A stretch of 64,000 bases of DNA from Euglena gracilis. Its lineage: Eukaryota > Euglenida > Euglenophyceae > Euglenales. The DNA is taken from NCBI GenBank assembly GCA_039621445.1, contig CP154956.1:36960444-37024443 (forward strand), written 5' to 3'. The position numbers and the translations under genes are program-made. Position 1 is the first letter of the stretch. Every line of letters begins with the position of its first letter. The notes beneath the pieces are model-generated. The model did not search any database. It was given only the letters and a program-made list of their open reading frames with translations, and had not been told where the DNA came from. This document shows positions 19,846 to 28,591 of this stretch, in pieces.

Positions 19846-21239
19846 GATAATAGCATCTCTGATAAGGCCCAACCTCAGTTCTTCTGGTGTTGGGTTGGTT
19901 TGAACTTTTAAACTCAACACAATTCATGGGCATTTCAAACAAGTGCCCCTCTGGGTGAAATGTTTTGCTTGGCCACATTATTTGATGCCTTTGCAGTTTG
20001 ATTGCAGGGCTGAATAGGAATCTGGAAGCTGCAAGTTTTTTTTTGCGGGTTTCTAATGCGGAACAACAAAGTCTTGGCAAAAGTTACTAGTCTATTTGTC
20101 TTTTGTTGTGAGTTGCCCATTGTTTCTGTGCCATCTGCACACACGTCTTTCTCAACACTTGTTTCGAGACAATTTTGCCAAAAACCATTTGCTGATGAGC
20201 TGCAGATTCAAATTTGAATCATGTGGTGAGGCTTCCAATGAGTGGTATCAATCAAGTGAGATACAAATTCCTTTGCATTTTGTTGTTGATTTTTTTTTTG
20301 CACAATCTGCCATTTTTTTTCCAAACGTTCTTCACAAAAACTCCTGCCAAATTTTCCGGACTGTTTTTGGCCAAGGCCGCCAAATTTTTCCGTCCCCAGT
20401 TTTCTCGCCTCCAGTTATTTTTGGCACCAAATTTTTCCTCCCCTGTATTTCTTTTTCCCCCAAAGGATGTGTGGAAGTGATATGATTTCTTTCAGTACAG
20501 TCCGAGGAGCAATCATTGAGATTTGCTGAAAGCAACTGAGCAACACAGCAACGCCATTTGAGTTTGTATTCCAGAGCCCCGATGCCGTATTCTGTTTTGT
20601 TGCTATTCTGGTGAATGTGTTCTTTGTGTGCAGGGAGTGACAGCTGCATGGTGAATCATACCAGTGTGTGTTGCCTACCCTCCCCCCAAGGGGTGGCTGG
20701 TTTTTTCCAGTGTGATTTTCTGTTGGGTTCCGAAAGTGCCCGCACAGCACTGAAATGAAAAGCACACACTGGCTCTAAAACGTTCTTTGGCAATTGCCCA
20801 CCTCTGGTCCCGAACCCTCTTTCTCGTCATTTTTCTGGATATTTGTTAGACACTTTTCCAAAGCGCTTTGCACCCAAGGAAGCAGGAAACTTTCAACTCT
20901 CTCTCAACGCTCCAACTTTGTCAGTCACCCCCAAAGCCCCAAAGGGGTGTTCATCATTATTTTTTCAAAGGACCACCAATTGAAGCAGCAAAAAGCAATC
21001 AACCCAAAAGTGACCAGTAAATTGTATAAAACCATCTCGTGTCCATTTTCTGCCCTCTCTGCTGTGCAATGTCAAATGTTTCAATTTTGCAGGACGATTC
21101 ATCCCTCCTGCTCCTGCAATAACTGTTCTTTGTTTCTTTTGCACACTTGTTCGACGTTGCCTTCAATGTTCATGTTCGATTGTGCTTCAGATATTGCCAT
21201 TCCTCAGACAGCTTTGCCCAAGTGTCGAAGATGCAATGC

Positions 21240-21375
21240 TAAAAAATGTTGGTCTGAAGCATGAAAACAGTCAGAAAGTTGTGGAGAAAGAGGGGCATCA
21301 GGCACCTGGACGACATTTCACCACAATCAAATTCCACCAACGGAAAATTATCAACCATTTGGGATTACAGCTACC
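21240..21375 (+). pseudogene. DIRS reverse-transcriptase relic
   Basis: Frames read MKTVRKLWRKRGI, HLDDI and, after a gap, HLGLQLPLQ, resembling MKTFEKLWRKRGI, YLDDI and HLGFQLNFQ of DIRS C1. It is short, frameshifted and isolated from any DIRS end. Confidence 0.6.
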
Positions 21376-21397
21376 TTTGCAGAGAGAGAGAGAACTA

Positions 21398-21500
21398 CCG
21401 GGGGGGATTTTTCCGTAGAGAAAATTTGCACAGACAAATTTTGCGGAAGCAAATCCCGCAAAATATTTCTGGACATTTTAAAGGAATCCCGCGAAATTTT
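21398..21500 (+). repeat. Second copy of intron-2 MITE-like repeat (5' part)
   Basis: gggggggatttttccgtagag, aaatttgcacagacaaatttt, gcggaagcaaatcccgcaaa and ggaatcccgcgaaattttt correspond in order to 1387-1490; the 3' arm is missing. Confidence 0.6.
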
Positions 21501-21865
21501 TCCTGCATACCCTCACCAGGTTTTGAATAGTGCTGAGCTCTTTATAAGCGCGCCCCCACCCCTTCATTGACCCCGGCCCGGCGGCCCGGCCGGCGGCACG
21601 CTTATTTTTAAGTCAGCAGACCCCCCCGGGGGGGGGGGGGGGGGGGGCGGGGGGGGGCGCGGGCGCGGACCCCCCCCCCCGGGGGGCCCCGCGGCAGAGG
21701 CGCTGGGTATACCTTTTCGGCGCGAAGCGCCGAAAATTTTTGGACATTGCTTTTAACGGGCCCGATTTTGGGGGGGTCCCCGCCCCCCCCCCCCTCGTAC
21801 TCCCTCGAGGGAAACCGACAAGGGAGGAAGGGACACCGAGGGCGAAGCACAAAGACCTTGTGAGG

Positions 21866-21956
21866 CCATGCCTTGCTCGCCGGCGGTGTTGTTTGGATTG
21901 TTTGCTGCGTTGGGTTAGGAGTCCCTGCTTAGTGCCGCCTCGCCGGAGTTGGCTGA
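21866..21956 (-). repeat. DIRS C1 terminal inverted repeat, 3' side
   Basis: On the plus strand reads gaggccatgccttgctcgcc ... gtgccgcctcgccggagttgg. It is inverted with respect to 26245-26335, differing mainly at gtgccgcctcgcc versus gtgccttttttcgcc. Confidence 0.92.
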
Positions 21957-23027
21957 CGATGCTGCTCCGACTTGGCGACGTGACTTCTTGCCCCTTGGGG
22001 GGGTCCCCCCCCTCCCCCCCCCCTGGCCCCCACTCTCTGACCGAGGGCTTTTGAAGACAAATTTTCTTTTACGGGTGGGGGGGTCGGGCTCACAAGGTCT
22101 TTGTGCTTCGCCCTCGGTGTCCCTTCCTCCCTTGTCGGTTTCCCTCGAGGGAGTACGAGACACCTCGGGCTCCGCACTTTGCCCTTGTGAGGCCTGATTG
22201 TGCACTGAAATTAGGGGGGCCAGGGCATTTTCCAGGGAACCTTGGGCACCAAGTCTTTGATAATGGGCTGTAAAAGCCTCCACCCCCCTCCACTGACCAA
22301 TTTCACAAACTTCTTGGGCAGAAAGGCCCAATTTTTTGAGTAAACCAACTCCTGCCCCTCTGGTGGAGTGGGCCCCCCACACCTGGGGGGTTACCCCATG
22401 TTTGGCCAAAAAAATTTTTGTGATAGAAGCAATGGTGTCTGCACTTATGGCTTTATAGGGGGGTTTTAATGAAATCAGGAGGGGGCCCCCAGGTCTCACG
22501 AATAAACGTGTGGCAGCCACATAACCCATCATTAAATGAAAAGGGCTTATTTGTGGGCACTGGGGAATGGACACAACTCTTTCCCACTTGTGGAATTTTT
22601 GGCCTTTACGTTTAATTTTAATGTAGGGTGCCCTACCCAACACACTGGTGGTTCGTTTGACTTGTGCCAGGTCGGAAGATCTGTATAAACAGAGGATTCG
22701 TGAGCAAAAAATAAGTTGTGTACGCAATGTACAAATATCAGTGGGCATGGGCGCCTTTGCAAGCCCCAGGAGGATTGGGAGAGGATCCCAAAATGCCCCA
22801 TACTTTTCCAGGTTCTGGTTCCAAAGCCTCTTGTAGGGGGTTAACAGGGTGTGGAATCTCAGTCCACCAAACCCAGGAATCAAAAGCATAGCACTGTATG
22901 CATTACGGGCTTGGGCCTTGGAAAATTGGAATAGTTGAATTAAAGCGTCAGCCACTTGGTCTGTGGTGGCTTCAGGGGGGGGGCACCCCCATGTGTTCCA
23001 AAATGACCCACAGAAGTGCAAAAGCAC
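21915..23027 (-). CDS. DIRS C1 tyrosine recombinase ORF (ORF3)
   Basis: 370-codon frame with the catalytic set of DIRS-type tyrosine recombinases: R in CLYRSSDLAQVK (about residue 117), H-x-x-R in WGAHSTRGAGV (about 220) and Y in AHYQRLGAQG (about 254). It would integrate the circular cDNA. The likely N-terminal core-binding segment (HDLLRQILEGKQIQVKTIND, then RYQSAFALLWVILEHMGV) lies upstream in the gag frame and joins at a C9 run at about 22978-22986. The C-terminal ~85 residues are encoded by the ICR and the flanking terminal region and are basic (KRKFVFKSP, GKKSRRQVG). The annotated ATG is only the first in frame. Confidence 0.85.
   Translation of the reverse strand: MLLHFCGSFWNTWGCPPPEATTDQVADALIQLFQFSKAQARNAYSAMLLIPGFGGLRFHTLLTPYKRLWNQNLEKYGAFWDPLPILLGLAKAPMPTDICTLRTQLIFCSRILCLYRSSDLAQVKRTTSVLGRAPYIKIKRKGQKFHKWERVVSIPQCPQISPFHLMMGYVAATRLFVRPGGPLLISLKPPYKAISADTIASITKIFLAKHGVTPQVWGAHSTRGAGVGLLKKLGLSAQEVCEIGQWRGVEAFTAHYQRLGAQGSLENALAPLISVHNQASQGQSAEPEVSRTPSRETDKGGRDTEGEAQRPCEPDPPTRKRKFVFKSPRSESGGQGGGRGGTPPRGKKSRRQVGAASSANSGEAALSRDS
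22091..22194 (-). repeat. DIRS C1 internal complementary region (ICR)
   Basis: 22091-22158 is the inverse of the 3' extension at 21794-21865, and 22159-22194 is the inverse of the 5' extension at 26326-26361. The junction reads gagtacga|gacacctc. It lies inside the tyrosine-recombinase reading frame. Confidence 0.92.
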
Positions 23028-23039
23028 TCTGATAACGTT

Positions 23040-26000
23040 TTAGGCTGGGGTTTCTCCCCAGGAAATCGTTAATGGTCTTAACCTGAATTTGTTTCCCCTC
23101 CAAAATTTGCCTGAGCAAATCATGCAAAACAGGGGCCACCTGGGGGGTGGCATTTTTTCCCCCCTGCAGTTGGTGAACATGCCCCTGTAGGGGGTGATTT
23201 TCAGGCAGGGGGTCCCTGGAACTTTCATTTTTATTAATTGGGGCCACCACGTGGCTGAATCCCAGTAGGGGGTGACCATCAAAACTTTGGTCTGGGGAAA
23301 CATTTTCAACCTGGGTAGAAATTGGTGAATTATTGACCAGGGGGGGTTTGCATAAAGATCCCCCATGTTGTCCAGTGGACATTGTAATGCATTTACTGCT
23401 GTGGCCTCCCAGTGGGGCCACCTGGCCACAAATTGGGGCAGTTTTTTGTTGCCTGGGGAGGCAAATAAATCTGTTTTCAGATTTATGAAATCTTTGAATT
23501 GCTGTCTGAGCCATTGAAAAAGTTGGGGGTCTAAGGAGTAATCCCCCCTGTCCATTTCCCATCTGCTGATGGGGTCTGCCAGGCATTCTTTTGAAGGCAC
23601 CCAGTTCACTTGAAGGTTTACTTGTTTTTCCATGCACCATTTGAAAAATGGTCTTAGCATTTTGTTGAAGGGGTCCTTTCTGCCCCCTCCTTTTGTTAAG
23701 TAATAGTAAATTACCTGGTTGTCCACTGACAGAGAAACAGTTTCTCCAGGTTTGCTCAAACTTTTTACAGTGCTGATTGCTGCACTCAGCTCCTTTACAT
23801 TTATGTGTAAAATGGAGTCTTTTCTCCAAAATTCCTGAACAAGTTCTCCTGTATTGATGTCCAGCCCCCCCCAGGCATGGGTGCTGCTGTCTGAGTGCAA
23901 CTCTCTGGTTGCATTTTGAGGGAAGGGTCTGCCCCCCCAGGTGTCCAGCAGAATTTTTATTTCCCTTAATTGGGCCTTGATTTCCTGGGAAATGGGGTGT
24001 TTTGAGTCCCAGGGGGCTGTGGACTTTGCCACCAAAAAATTTGCCAGGGTGTCTGTAAAAGCCCTTAAAAAGGGCAGGGCCATTAGGTTGCATCTTATTT
24101 GGCCCAAAATGGCAGCCAGCTGCCTTTTTGACATGTAATCTTTTTTCACAACTTTTCCTAGCTCCTTTTTTATGGTTTTGGTTTTCTGGGGGGGCACCTG
24201 CAACTTTCCTTCCTGGAAGTTTAGTTGAAAACCCAGATGGGTTACCACTTGGGTGGGCTGGAGGGTGGACTTTTTCACATTGATTTTGAACCCTGAATTC
24301 AGCAAATCTTTGACGACTGTGTTCAGGTGATTTTGTAAAGTGTTTTGGGTGGGGGCCACCAGCAAAATGTCGTCCAGGTAAATAAAGACCTGGATGCCCC
24401 TTTTTCTCCACAGCTTTTCGAAAGTTTTCATGACTGACATGAAAATTTGGGGCATTACATTTAGCCCAAAGCAGCCTGTTTGAAATTCCCAGGTCTGCCC
24501 CCCCACCTGATGCCTTAAAAATGGCCTTAGGCCTGGACTTAAGGGAATATGGAAATAGGCATCCTTCAGGTCTATTTTTGCTGCCCAGTGGCCTTTTTCC
24601 AAAACTGGAAAAATGTGCTGGATATGATCCAGCTTGAAAGGTTTTACCTGAAACTGCTGATTCAGTTCTCTGCAGTCGCTGATCATTCTCCACTTGGTTG
24701 TTCCCCCTTCTGGTTTTGAAATTAAAAACCATGGGATCAAATGCTGGGTTTCTGAATCCCAAACTCGTTTCACTGACCCAGTTTTTTCGTAATCCAACAG
24801 GATTTTTTCTGCCTGGTTCAGGTCCAGATTGGCTCTGGGTTTTGGGTGGGTGGACAATTTTGGGGGATTTACCCAGGGGGGTTGAATTCCATTTTTGATC
24901 AATTGACATGTTGCTGGGGGGGCATGTTTTGACCACCATTGGAGACTTTTTTGAAGTCTCTGGTACAGGGGGGTGTCTCCCCATTTTTCCTCCATGGAAT
25001 TTATTTTCCCAACTAGATGATTTTCTGGGGGCTGGGTGGGGGGTGTTGGACATTTCACAGCCCCTAGAGCCCCTAGGGCTTGAGCCCTTGGAAAAAGAAA
25101 ATGTTTCTGGGGGGATGTGCACGCACTCTCTCCCTCTCTGCTCACACTCTCTCTGGAGGATCTTGTTGTTGGTTTCCATACCATAGGGCTTACTGCCCCG
25201 GATTTGCCTATCTGGCCTTCTTGATGTTGATGGTGTTGGTAGCCATACCATTGGGGGGCCACTGTGGGTCCCCCCTTTGTTGATTGAGCAGGAATAAATG
25301 CTGGTGGGGAGTCTCCCCCTTCCTGTTCCTCCTGGGGCTGGGCAGGGGGCTGCCCGTTTAAATACAAAGCCCTTGCAGGGCTGCCCCTTAGCTTCTGGGG
25401 GGCCTGTGATGGACCCCCCTTGTGATCTTGTTGAAACTGATCTTCTTGATATTTCTGGCCCCAGTGGCCTTGATGATAACTTGAAAGGCCCCAACGGCCT
25501 GATTGATTTCTGGGTCGCCATGCCCAATTGAAATCTTGAGGGGTTCTTGGGTCCCCACCCTTGACCCCTGAGGGGTGGTGTGATTGAGAAATGATGGGGA
25601 TGGTGCGTCTGACCTTTTCTGCCCCTACCATGTCCTGTGGGGCCTTGGTGCTGGTGGCCACCTTGGCCTTTGTTCCAGCGACTTTGGATGGTGTAGATGC
25701 CTTCATGGCTGGTTGTGCCGTCATGGCCTTTGTTGCCTCCATGGCCTGTGCGGTTCTGGCTGCCATAGCCCCGCTTGAACACATGATGTGTTTTGGAAAG
25801 TTGGCCACCATGGCCCTGGTTCCGATGGCCGCAGTGGCCTGCTGGTTGTTGCTTCTGCCCCTTGCGGGGTCTTCTGACCACTGTCTGCCAGGGTCCGTGG
25901 CCATCACTTTGGGGGGTTTGGGTTGTAAAAATATATTTTGGGGAAATTTCTTTTGGGGAAGGGGCAGCCACGGTTCGCCACAGTCGACCCGCGCCGTCAG

Positions 26001-26072
26001 GTTGTCCAGCTGCTGCGGCTTCTGCTGCTCCCTCTTGAAGTTCTCCAGCGCTGTTCGTCTTGGAAATTGCAT
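23040..26072 (-). CDS. DIRS C1 reverse transcriptase / RNase H ORF (ORF2)
   Basis: Open for 1,010 codons; the RT domain begins near residue 415 (NLDLNQAEKILLDYEKTGSV). RT motifs: ISKPEGGTTKWRMISDCREL (motif 1-2), AAKIDLKDAYFHI (motif A, catalytic D), GLNVMPQIFMSVMKTF (B), FIYLDDILL near residue 564 (C, catalytic DD), HLGFQLN (E). RNase H begins ELHSDSSTHAWGG near residue 724, with KELSAA and SVDNQV. A C-terminal block, LFASPGNKKLPQF ... YANPPWSIIHQFL, has the NPPW tetrapeptide and layout of the Dam-like methylase domain of DIRS elements; I infer this. The first ~350 codons overlap gag in another frame and may not be translated. No stop or frameshift inside. Confidence 0.88.
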   Translation of the reverse strand: MQFPRRTALENFKREQQKPQQLDNLTARVDCGEPWLPLPQKKFPQNIFLQPKPPKVMATDPGRQWSEDPARGRSNNQQATAAIGTRAMVANFPKHIMCSSGAMAARTAQAMEATKAMTAQPAMKASTPSKVAGTKAKVATSTKAPQDMVGAEKVRRTIPIISQSHHPSGVKGGDPRTPQDFNWAWRPRNQSGRWGLSSYHQGHWGQKYQEDQFQQDHKGGPSQAPQKLRGSPARALYLNGQPPAQPQEEQEGGDSPPAFIPAQSTKGGPTVAPQWYGYQHHQHQEGQIGKSGAVSPMVWKPTTRSSRESVSREGESACTSPQKHFLFPRAQALGALGAVKCPTPPTQPPENHLVGKINSMEEKWGDTPLYQRLQKSLQWWSKHAPPATCQLIKNGIQPPWVNPPKLSTHPKPRANLDLNQAEKILLDYEKTGSVKRVWDSETQHLIPWFLISKPEGGTTKWRMISDCRELNQQFQVKPFKLDHIQHIFPVLEKGHWAAKIDLKDAYFHIPLSPGLRPFLRHQVGGQTWEFQTGCFGLNVMPQIFMSVMKTFEKLWRKRGIQVFIYLDDILLVAPTQNTLQNHLNTVVKDLLNSGFKINVKKSTLQPTQVVTHLGFQLNFQEGKLQVPPQKTKTIKKELGKVVKKDYMSKRQLAAILGQIRCNLMALPFLRAFTDTLANFLVAKSTAPWDSKHPISQEIKAQLREIKILLDTWGGRPFPQNATRELHSDSSTHAWGGLDINTGELVQEFWRKDSILHINVKELSAAISTVKSLSKPGETVSLSVDNQVIYYYLTKGGGRKDPFNKMLRPFFKWCMEKQVNLQVNWVPSKECLADPISRWEMDRGDYSLDPQLFQWLRQQFKDFINLKTDLFASPGNKKLPQFVARWPHWEATAVNALQCPLDNMGDLYANPPWSIIHQFLPRLKMFPQTKVLMVTPYWDSATWWPQLIKMKVPGTPCLKITPYRGMFTNCRGEKMPPPRWPLFCMICSGKFWRGNKFRLRPLTISWGETPA

Positions 26073-26079
26073 CTTTCAT
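24985..26079 (-). CDS. DIRS C1 gag-like ORF (ORF1)
   Basis: Starts MKDAISKTNSAGELQEGAA and holds WRTVAAPSPKEISP, then PWQTVVRRPRKG and a Gly/His/Gln/Arg-rich basic region, as expected of a nucleic-acid-binding Gag-like protein. This frame, rather than the overlapping one, is conserved with C4 (WKAVVTPSP..SEISP, PWQTVVKKSRKG). The frame stays open to 22972 (1,035 codons), entirely overlapping RT/RNase H; the gag end near 24985 is inferred from the stop in C4 after MGRHPPE. No zinc knuckle seen. Confidence 0.7.
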
Positions 26080-26244
26080 TGAAATCTTTCAGATACTTCA
26101 ACAATTTTTGTTTTGAGGTTCTGCACGAGGGTCTCTTTCTGGATATTCTGAATTGATTGATTGACTTCTTCTTCTTCCAATTGATATGGTATTTGACGTT
26201 CCTTTCTTCTGGGTGTCGAAGGGCAAATTAAGAATCAGCCAACT

Positions 26245-26335
26245 CCGGCGAAAAAAGGCACTAAGCAGGGACTCCTAACCCAACGCAGCAAACAATCCAA
26301 ACAACACCGCCGGCGAGCAAGGCATGGCCTCACAA
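26245..26335 (-). repeat. DIRS C1 terminal inverted repeat, 5' side
   Basis: Reverse complement of 21866-21956; it is followed outward by the 5' extension ending at 26361. Confidence 0.92.
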
Positions 26336-26524
26336 GGGCAAAGTGCGGAGCCCGAGGTGTCCGTGGGTGGGTCCCGCGCCACCCTGGGTGGGGGGGACCC
26401 CCCCCTCCCCCGGGGGTCTTAAAAAGAAGCCTGGCCAGCGGCCCGGCGGCCCAGCAGCCCGGCCGGCCCGGCCTGGGCATGGGAGGGGGTTGAAAAACGC
26501 TCATTGTCGATTTTTTCGACTTTT

Positions 26525-27177
26525 TTGACCCGGATTTGACCCAAAGTAAATGGGTTGGCGGCCCAAAACGGGGCGCTGGCAGGTCGAAAAACGCTCATTT
26601 TCGGCTCAAAAAAAACAGTTTCTCCGGGTCCGGGAGGCCCAAAAACAGCGTTTCGGACAAAAAATTTTTTTCCGATTTTTAGACTTTTTTGACCTGGTTT
26701 TGACCCAAAGTAAATGGGTCGGCGGCCCGAAACGGGGCGCTGGCGGGTCGAAAAACGCTCATTTTCGGCTGAAAAACGGTTTTTCTGGGTCCGGGAGGCC
26801 AAAAAACATCGTTTCGGACAAAAATTTTTTTCGATTTTTTCGACTTTTTTGACGCGGTTTTGACCCAAAGTCAATGGGTTGGCGGCCCAAAACGGGGCGC
26901 TGGCAGGTCGAAAAACGCTCATTTTCGGCTCAAAAAAAAACAGTTTCTCCGGGTCCGGGAGGCCCAAAAACAGCGTTTCGGACAAAAAATTTTTTCCCGA
27001 TTTTTAGACTTTTTTGACCTGGTTTTGACCCAAAGTAAATGGGTCGGCGGCCCGAAACGGGGCGCTGTCGGGTCGAAAAACGCTCATTTTCGGCCCAAAA
27101 ACAGTTTTTCCGGGTCCGGGAGGCCAAAAAACACCGTTTCGGGTAAAAATTTTTCTCGATTTTTTTTGCCTTTTTGA
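26525..27177 (+). repeat. ~163-bp tandem satellite, four units with dimeric order
   Basis: The marker gacccaaagt(a/c)aatgggt occurs at about 26538, 26701, 26863 and 27027. Units 1 and 3 read ttggcggcccaaaac and gctcaaaaaaaacag, units 2 and 4 read tcggcggcccgaaac. Alternation implies a ~326-bp higher-order unit. Confidence 0.92.
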
Positions 27178-27630
27178 CCGAAAACGGCTAAGTCGAACAG
27201 TGGAAACAGTGAACAAATTGGCCTAAAGTGGCCTAAATTGGCCAAAAAAACGGCCGTATCTCGGGCTACGTGGGGAGCTGCGGGGAAACCAAAATCCCAG
27301 TAGATAGAGCGTTCCAAGGGCTTCAATCTAGGTCTCCCCACCTTTCCTTTGATTTTGCATCATTTTCGAGAAATTTTGAAAACATTGATTTTTTGACCCC
27401 CCACCCCCCGAAAACGGCTAAGTCGGACAGTGGGGAAAGTGCACAAAATGGCCATCCGGGTCGAAAACGGCCGTATCTCGGGCTGGGCGGGGAGTTGCGG
27501 GGAAATCAAAATACCGGTAGATGGGGCGTTCCAAGGGCTTCAAATTAGGTCTCCGGACATTTCCTTTGATTTGGCTTCATTTTGGAGATATTTTGAAAAT
27601 TGACATTTTTTTGGCCGAAATGGCAGAGTC
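27178..27630 (+). repeat. Two-copy tandem repeat, ~232 bp
   Basis: cgaaaacggctaagtcgaac at 27178 recurs as cgaaaacggctaagtcggac at about 27410, each followed by ggccgtatctcgggct, gttccaagggcttcaa and tttcctttgattt blocks. Confidence 0.9.
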
Positions 27631-27957
27631 CAAAGGGGGGGGGCTTATCCAGGGGGGGAGGGTAAATCCTACCCAGTTTGGACCCCTTCGCGCGTGAATA
27701 ACTCGGGCCTGGTGGGGAGTTGGTGGCCAAACCCAGGTGATTCGGAAACTAGAAATCCAGTCGCTCGCATCTGAAAAAAAATTTCCGGGAACCGGGCCGG
27801 GGCATGATGATAATCCGCGGTTTTCACGGTCTACCCAGAGGGGGGGGGGGCGGGGGAGGGGAGGGGGCGGGTCCGACCCCCCACTTTTCCCTGGTGGTAA
27901 GGTTCGCTCTTACTCTAAAGAGATAAGAGCTAAGCGACCCCCCCCCCTTAAGTGTCC

Positions 27958-28130
27958 CCCCCCCTCAAAGTGGCCATAATGTTTTGGAAAATTTGCTTCC
28001 CCCCTTCAAAGTGGCCATTTTCCTTCGGAGCCGAAGGCCAAAAATTAACCCCCCCCCCCCAGAGTGTCCCCCTGCCGGAGGGGCCACTTTGGGGTCCCAC
28101 GGTGCCTGGGGGGTGGCCACTTTGAGGGGG
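27958..28130. repeat. Inverted-repeat element with CCCTCAAAGTGGCCA ends
   Basis: ccctcaaagtggcca near 27961 is inverted as tggccactttgaggg near 28113. The interior contains a second caaagtggccatttt and a cggagccgaagg hairpin. MITE-like; no coding capacity. Confidence 0.5.
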
Positions 28131-28591
28131 GTGTGATGGTATTGGCCTGTGTCTGTCCGTGTGTTCCCTTTCAGGTGCCCAAGGCTTCCCTTTTTCTGCT
28201 TCTTTTTCAGCCTTTCAATGGAAGGTTTTCTCATTTCCAAGTGTGCTCTTTCTGGTGGCGATTTTGCAAGCATATTTCAAGGAAGTTGCCAAAGACACTG
28301 TTGTCATGAAGGTTTCAAGCCAACCGCACTCCAAGACACCTCGGGCTCCGCACTCTGCCCCATGCTTTGTTCTCCGGCGGTGACGTTTTGATTTTTTCTA
28401 GTGCGCTGGGTCAGGAGTCCCTGTTTTGCACTTTTTCCCCGGAATGGACTAATTCCTAATTCTCCCTTCGGCCTTCGACACCCAGCAGACAGGAGCCTCA
28501 CACCTGATCTGATTAAGAGAGGACAAATCGATCAATTACAACCACTCAAAACGAGACGCTCTGAAGCTTTTTTTAAAAAAGCTCAACGACA

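Larger units (their letters stand above)
19515..21793. other. Spacer between dynein and DIRS C1
   Basis: No gene is supported. It holds a 57-bp tandem duplication (19732-19845), an RT relic (21240-21375), a copy of the intron-2 MITE-like repeat (21398-21500) and a C/G-rich stretch (21540-21793) next to the DIRS end. Confidence 0.7.
21794..26361 (-). mobile_element. DIRS-type retrotransposon C1 (4,568 bp, near-complete)
   Basis: Coding strand is minus. The 5' end (26361) starts gacacctcgggctccgcact and the 3' end (21794) finishes gagggagtacgag. Inside each end is an inverted repeat of about 90 bp (21866-21956 versus 26245-26335). An internal region, 22091-22194, is the complement of the two outermost extensions joined head to head: this is the internal complementary region that defines DIRS-1-like elements and serves to circularise the cDNA. 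Gag-like, RT/RNase H and tyrosine-recombinase frames follow in order. No integrase, protease or LTR is present. No target-site duplication is evident, as expected for recombinase-mediated insertion. Confidence 0.92.
26362..28335. other. Spacer between DIRS C1 and C2: satellites and short TIR element
   Basis: Composed of a C/G-run block (26365-26480), a ~163-bp satellite (26525-27177), a ~232-bp two-copy repeat (27178-27630), and a C/G-rich stretch with an inverted-repeat element (27905-28130). No gene is supported; the open frames are periodic artefacts. Confidence 0.8.

Noticed and set aside
21540-21740. GC-rich stretch as a CpG-island promoter of DIRS C1
   Set aside because: It is mostly homopolymeric C/G runs like those in introns throughout the window; no promoter element recognised.
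26419-26985. 188-codon minus frame with internal repeats
   Set aside because: A periodic open frame created by the 163-bp satellite; no start context or homology.
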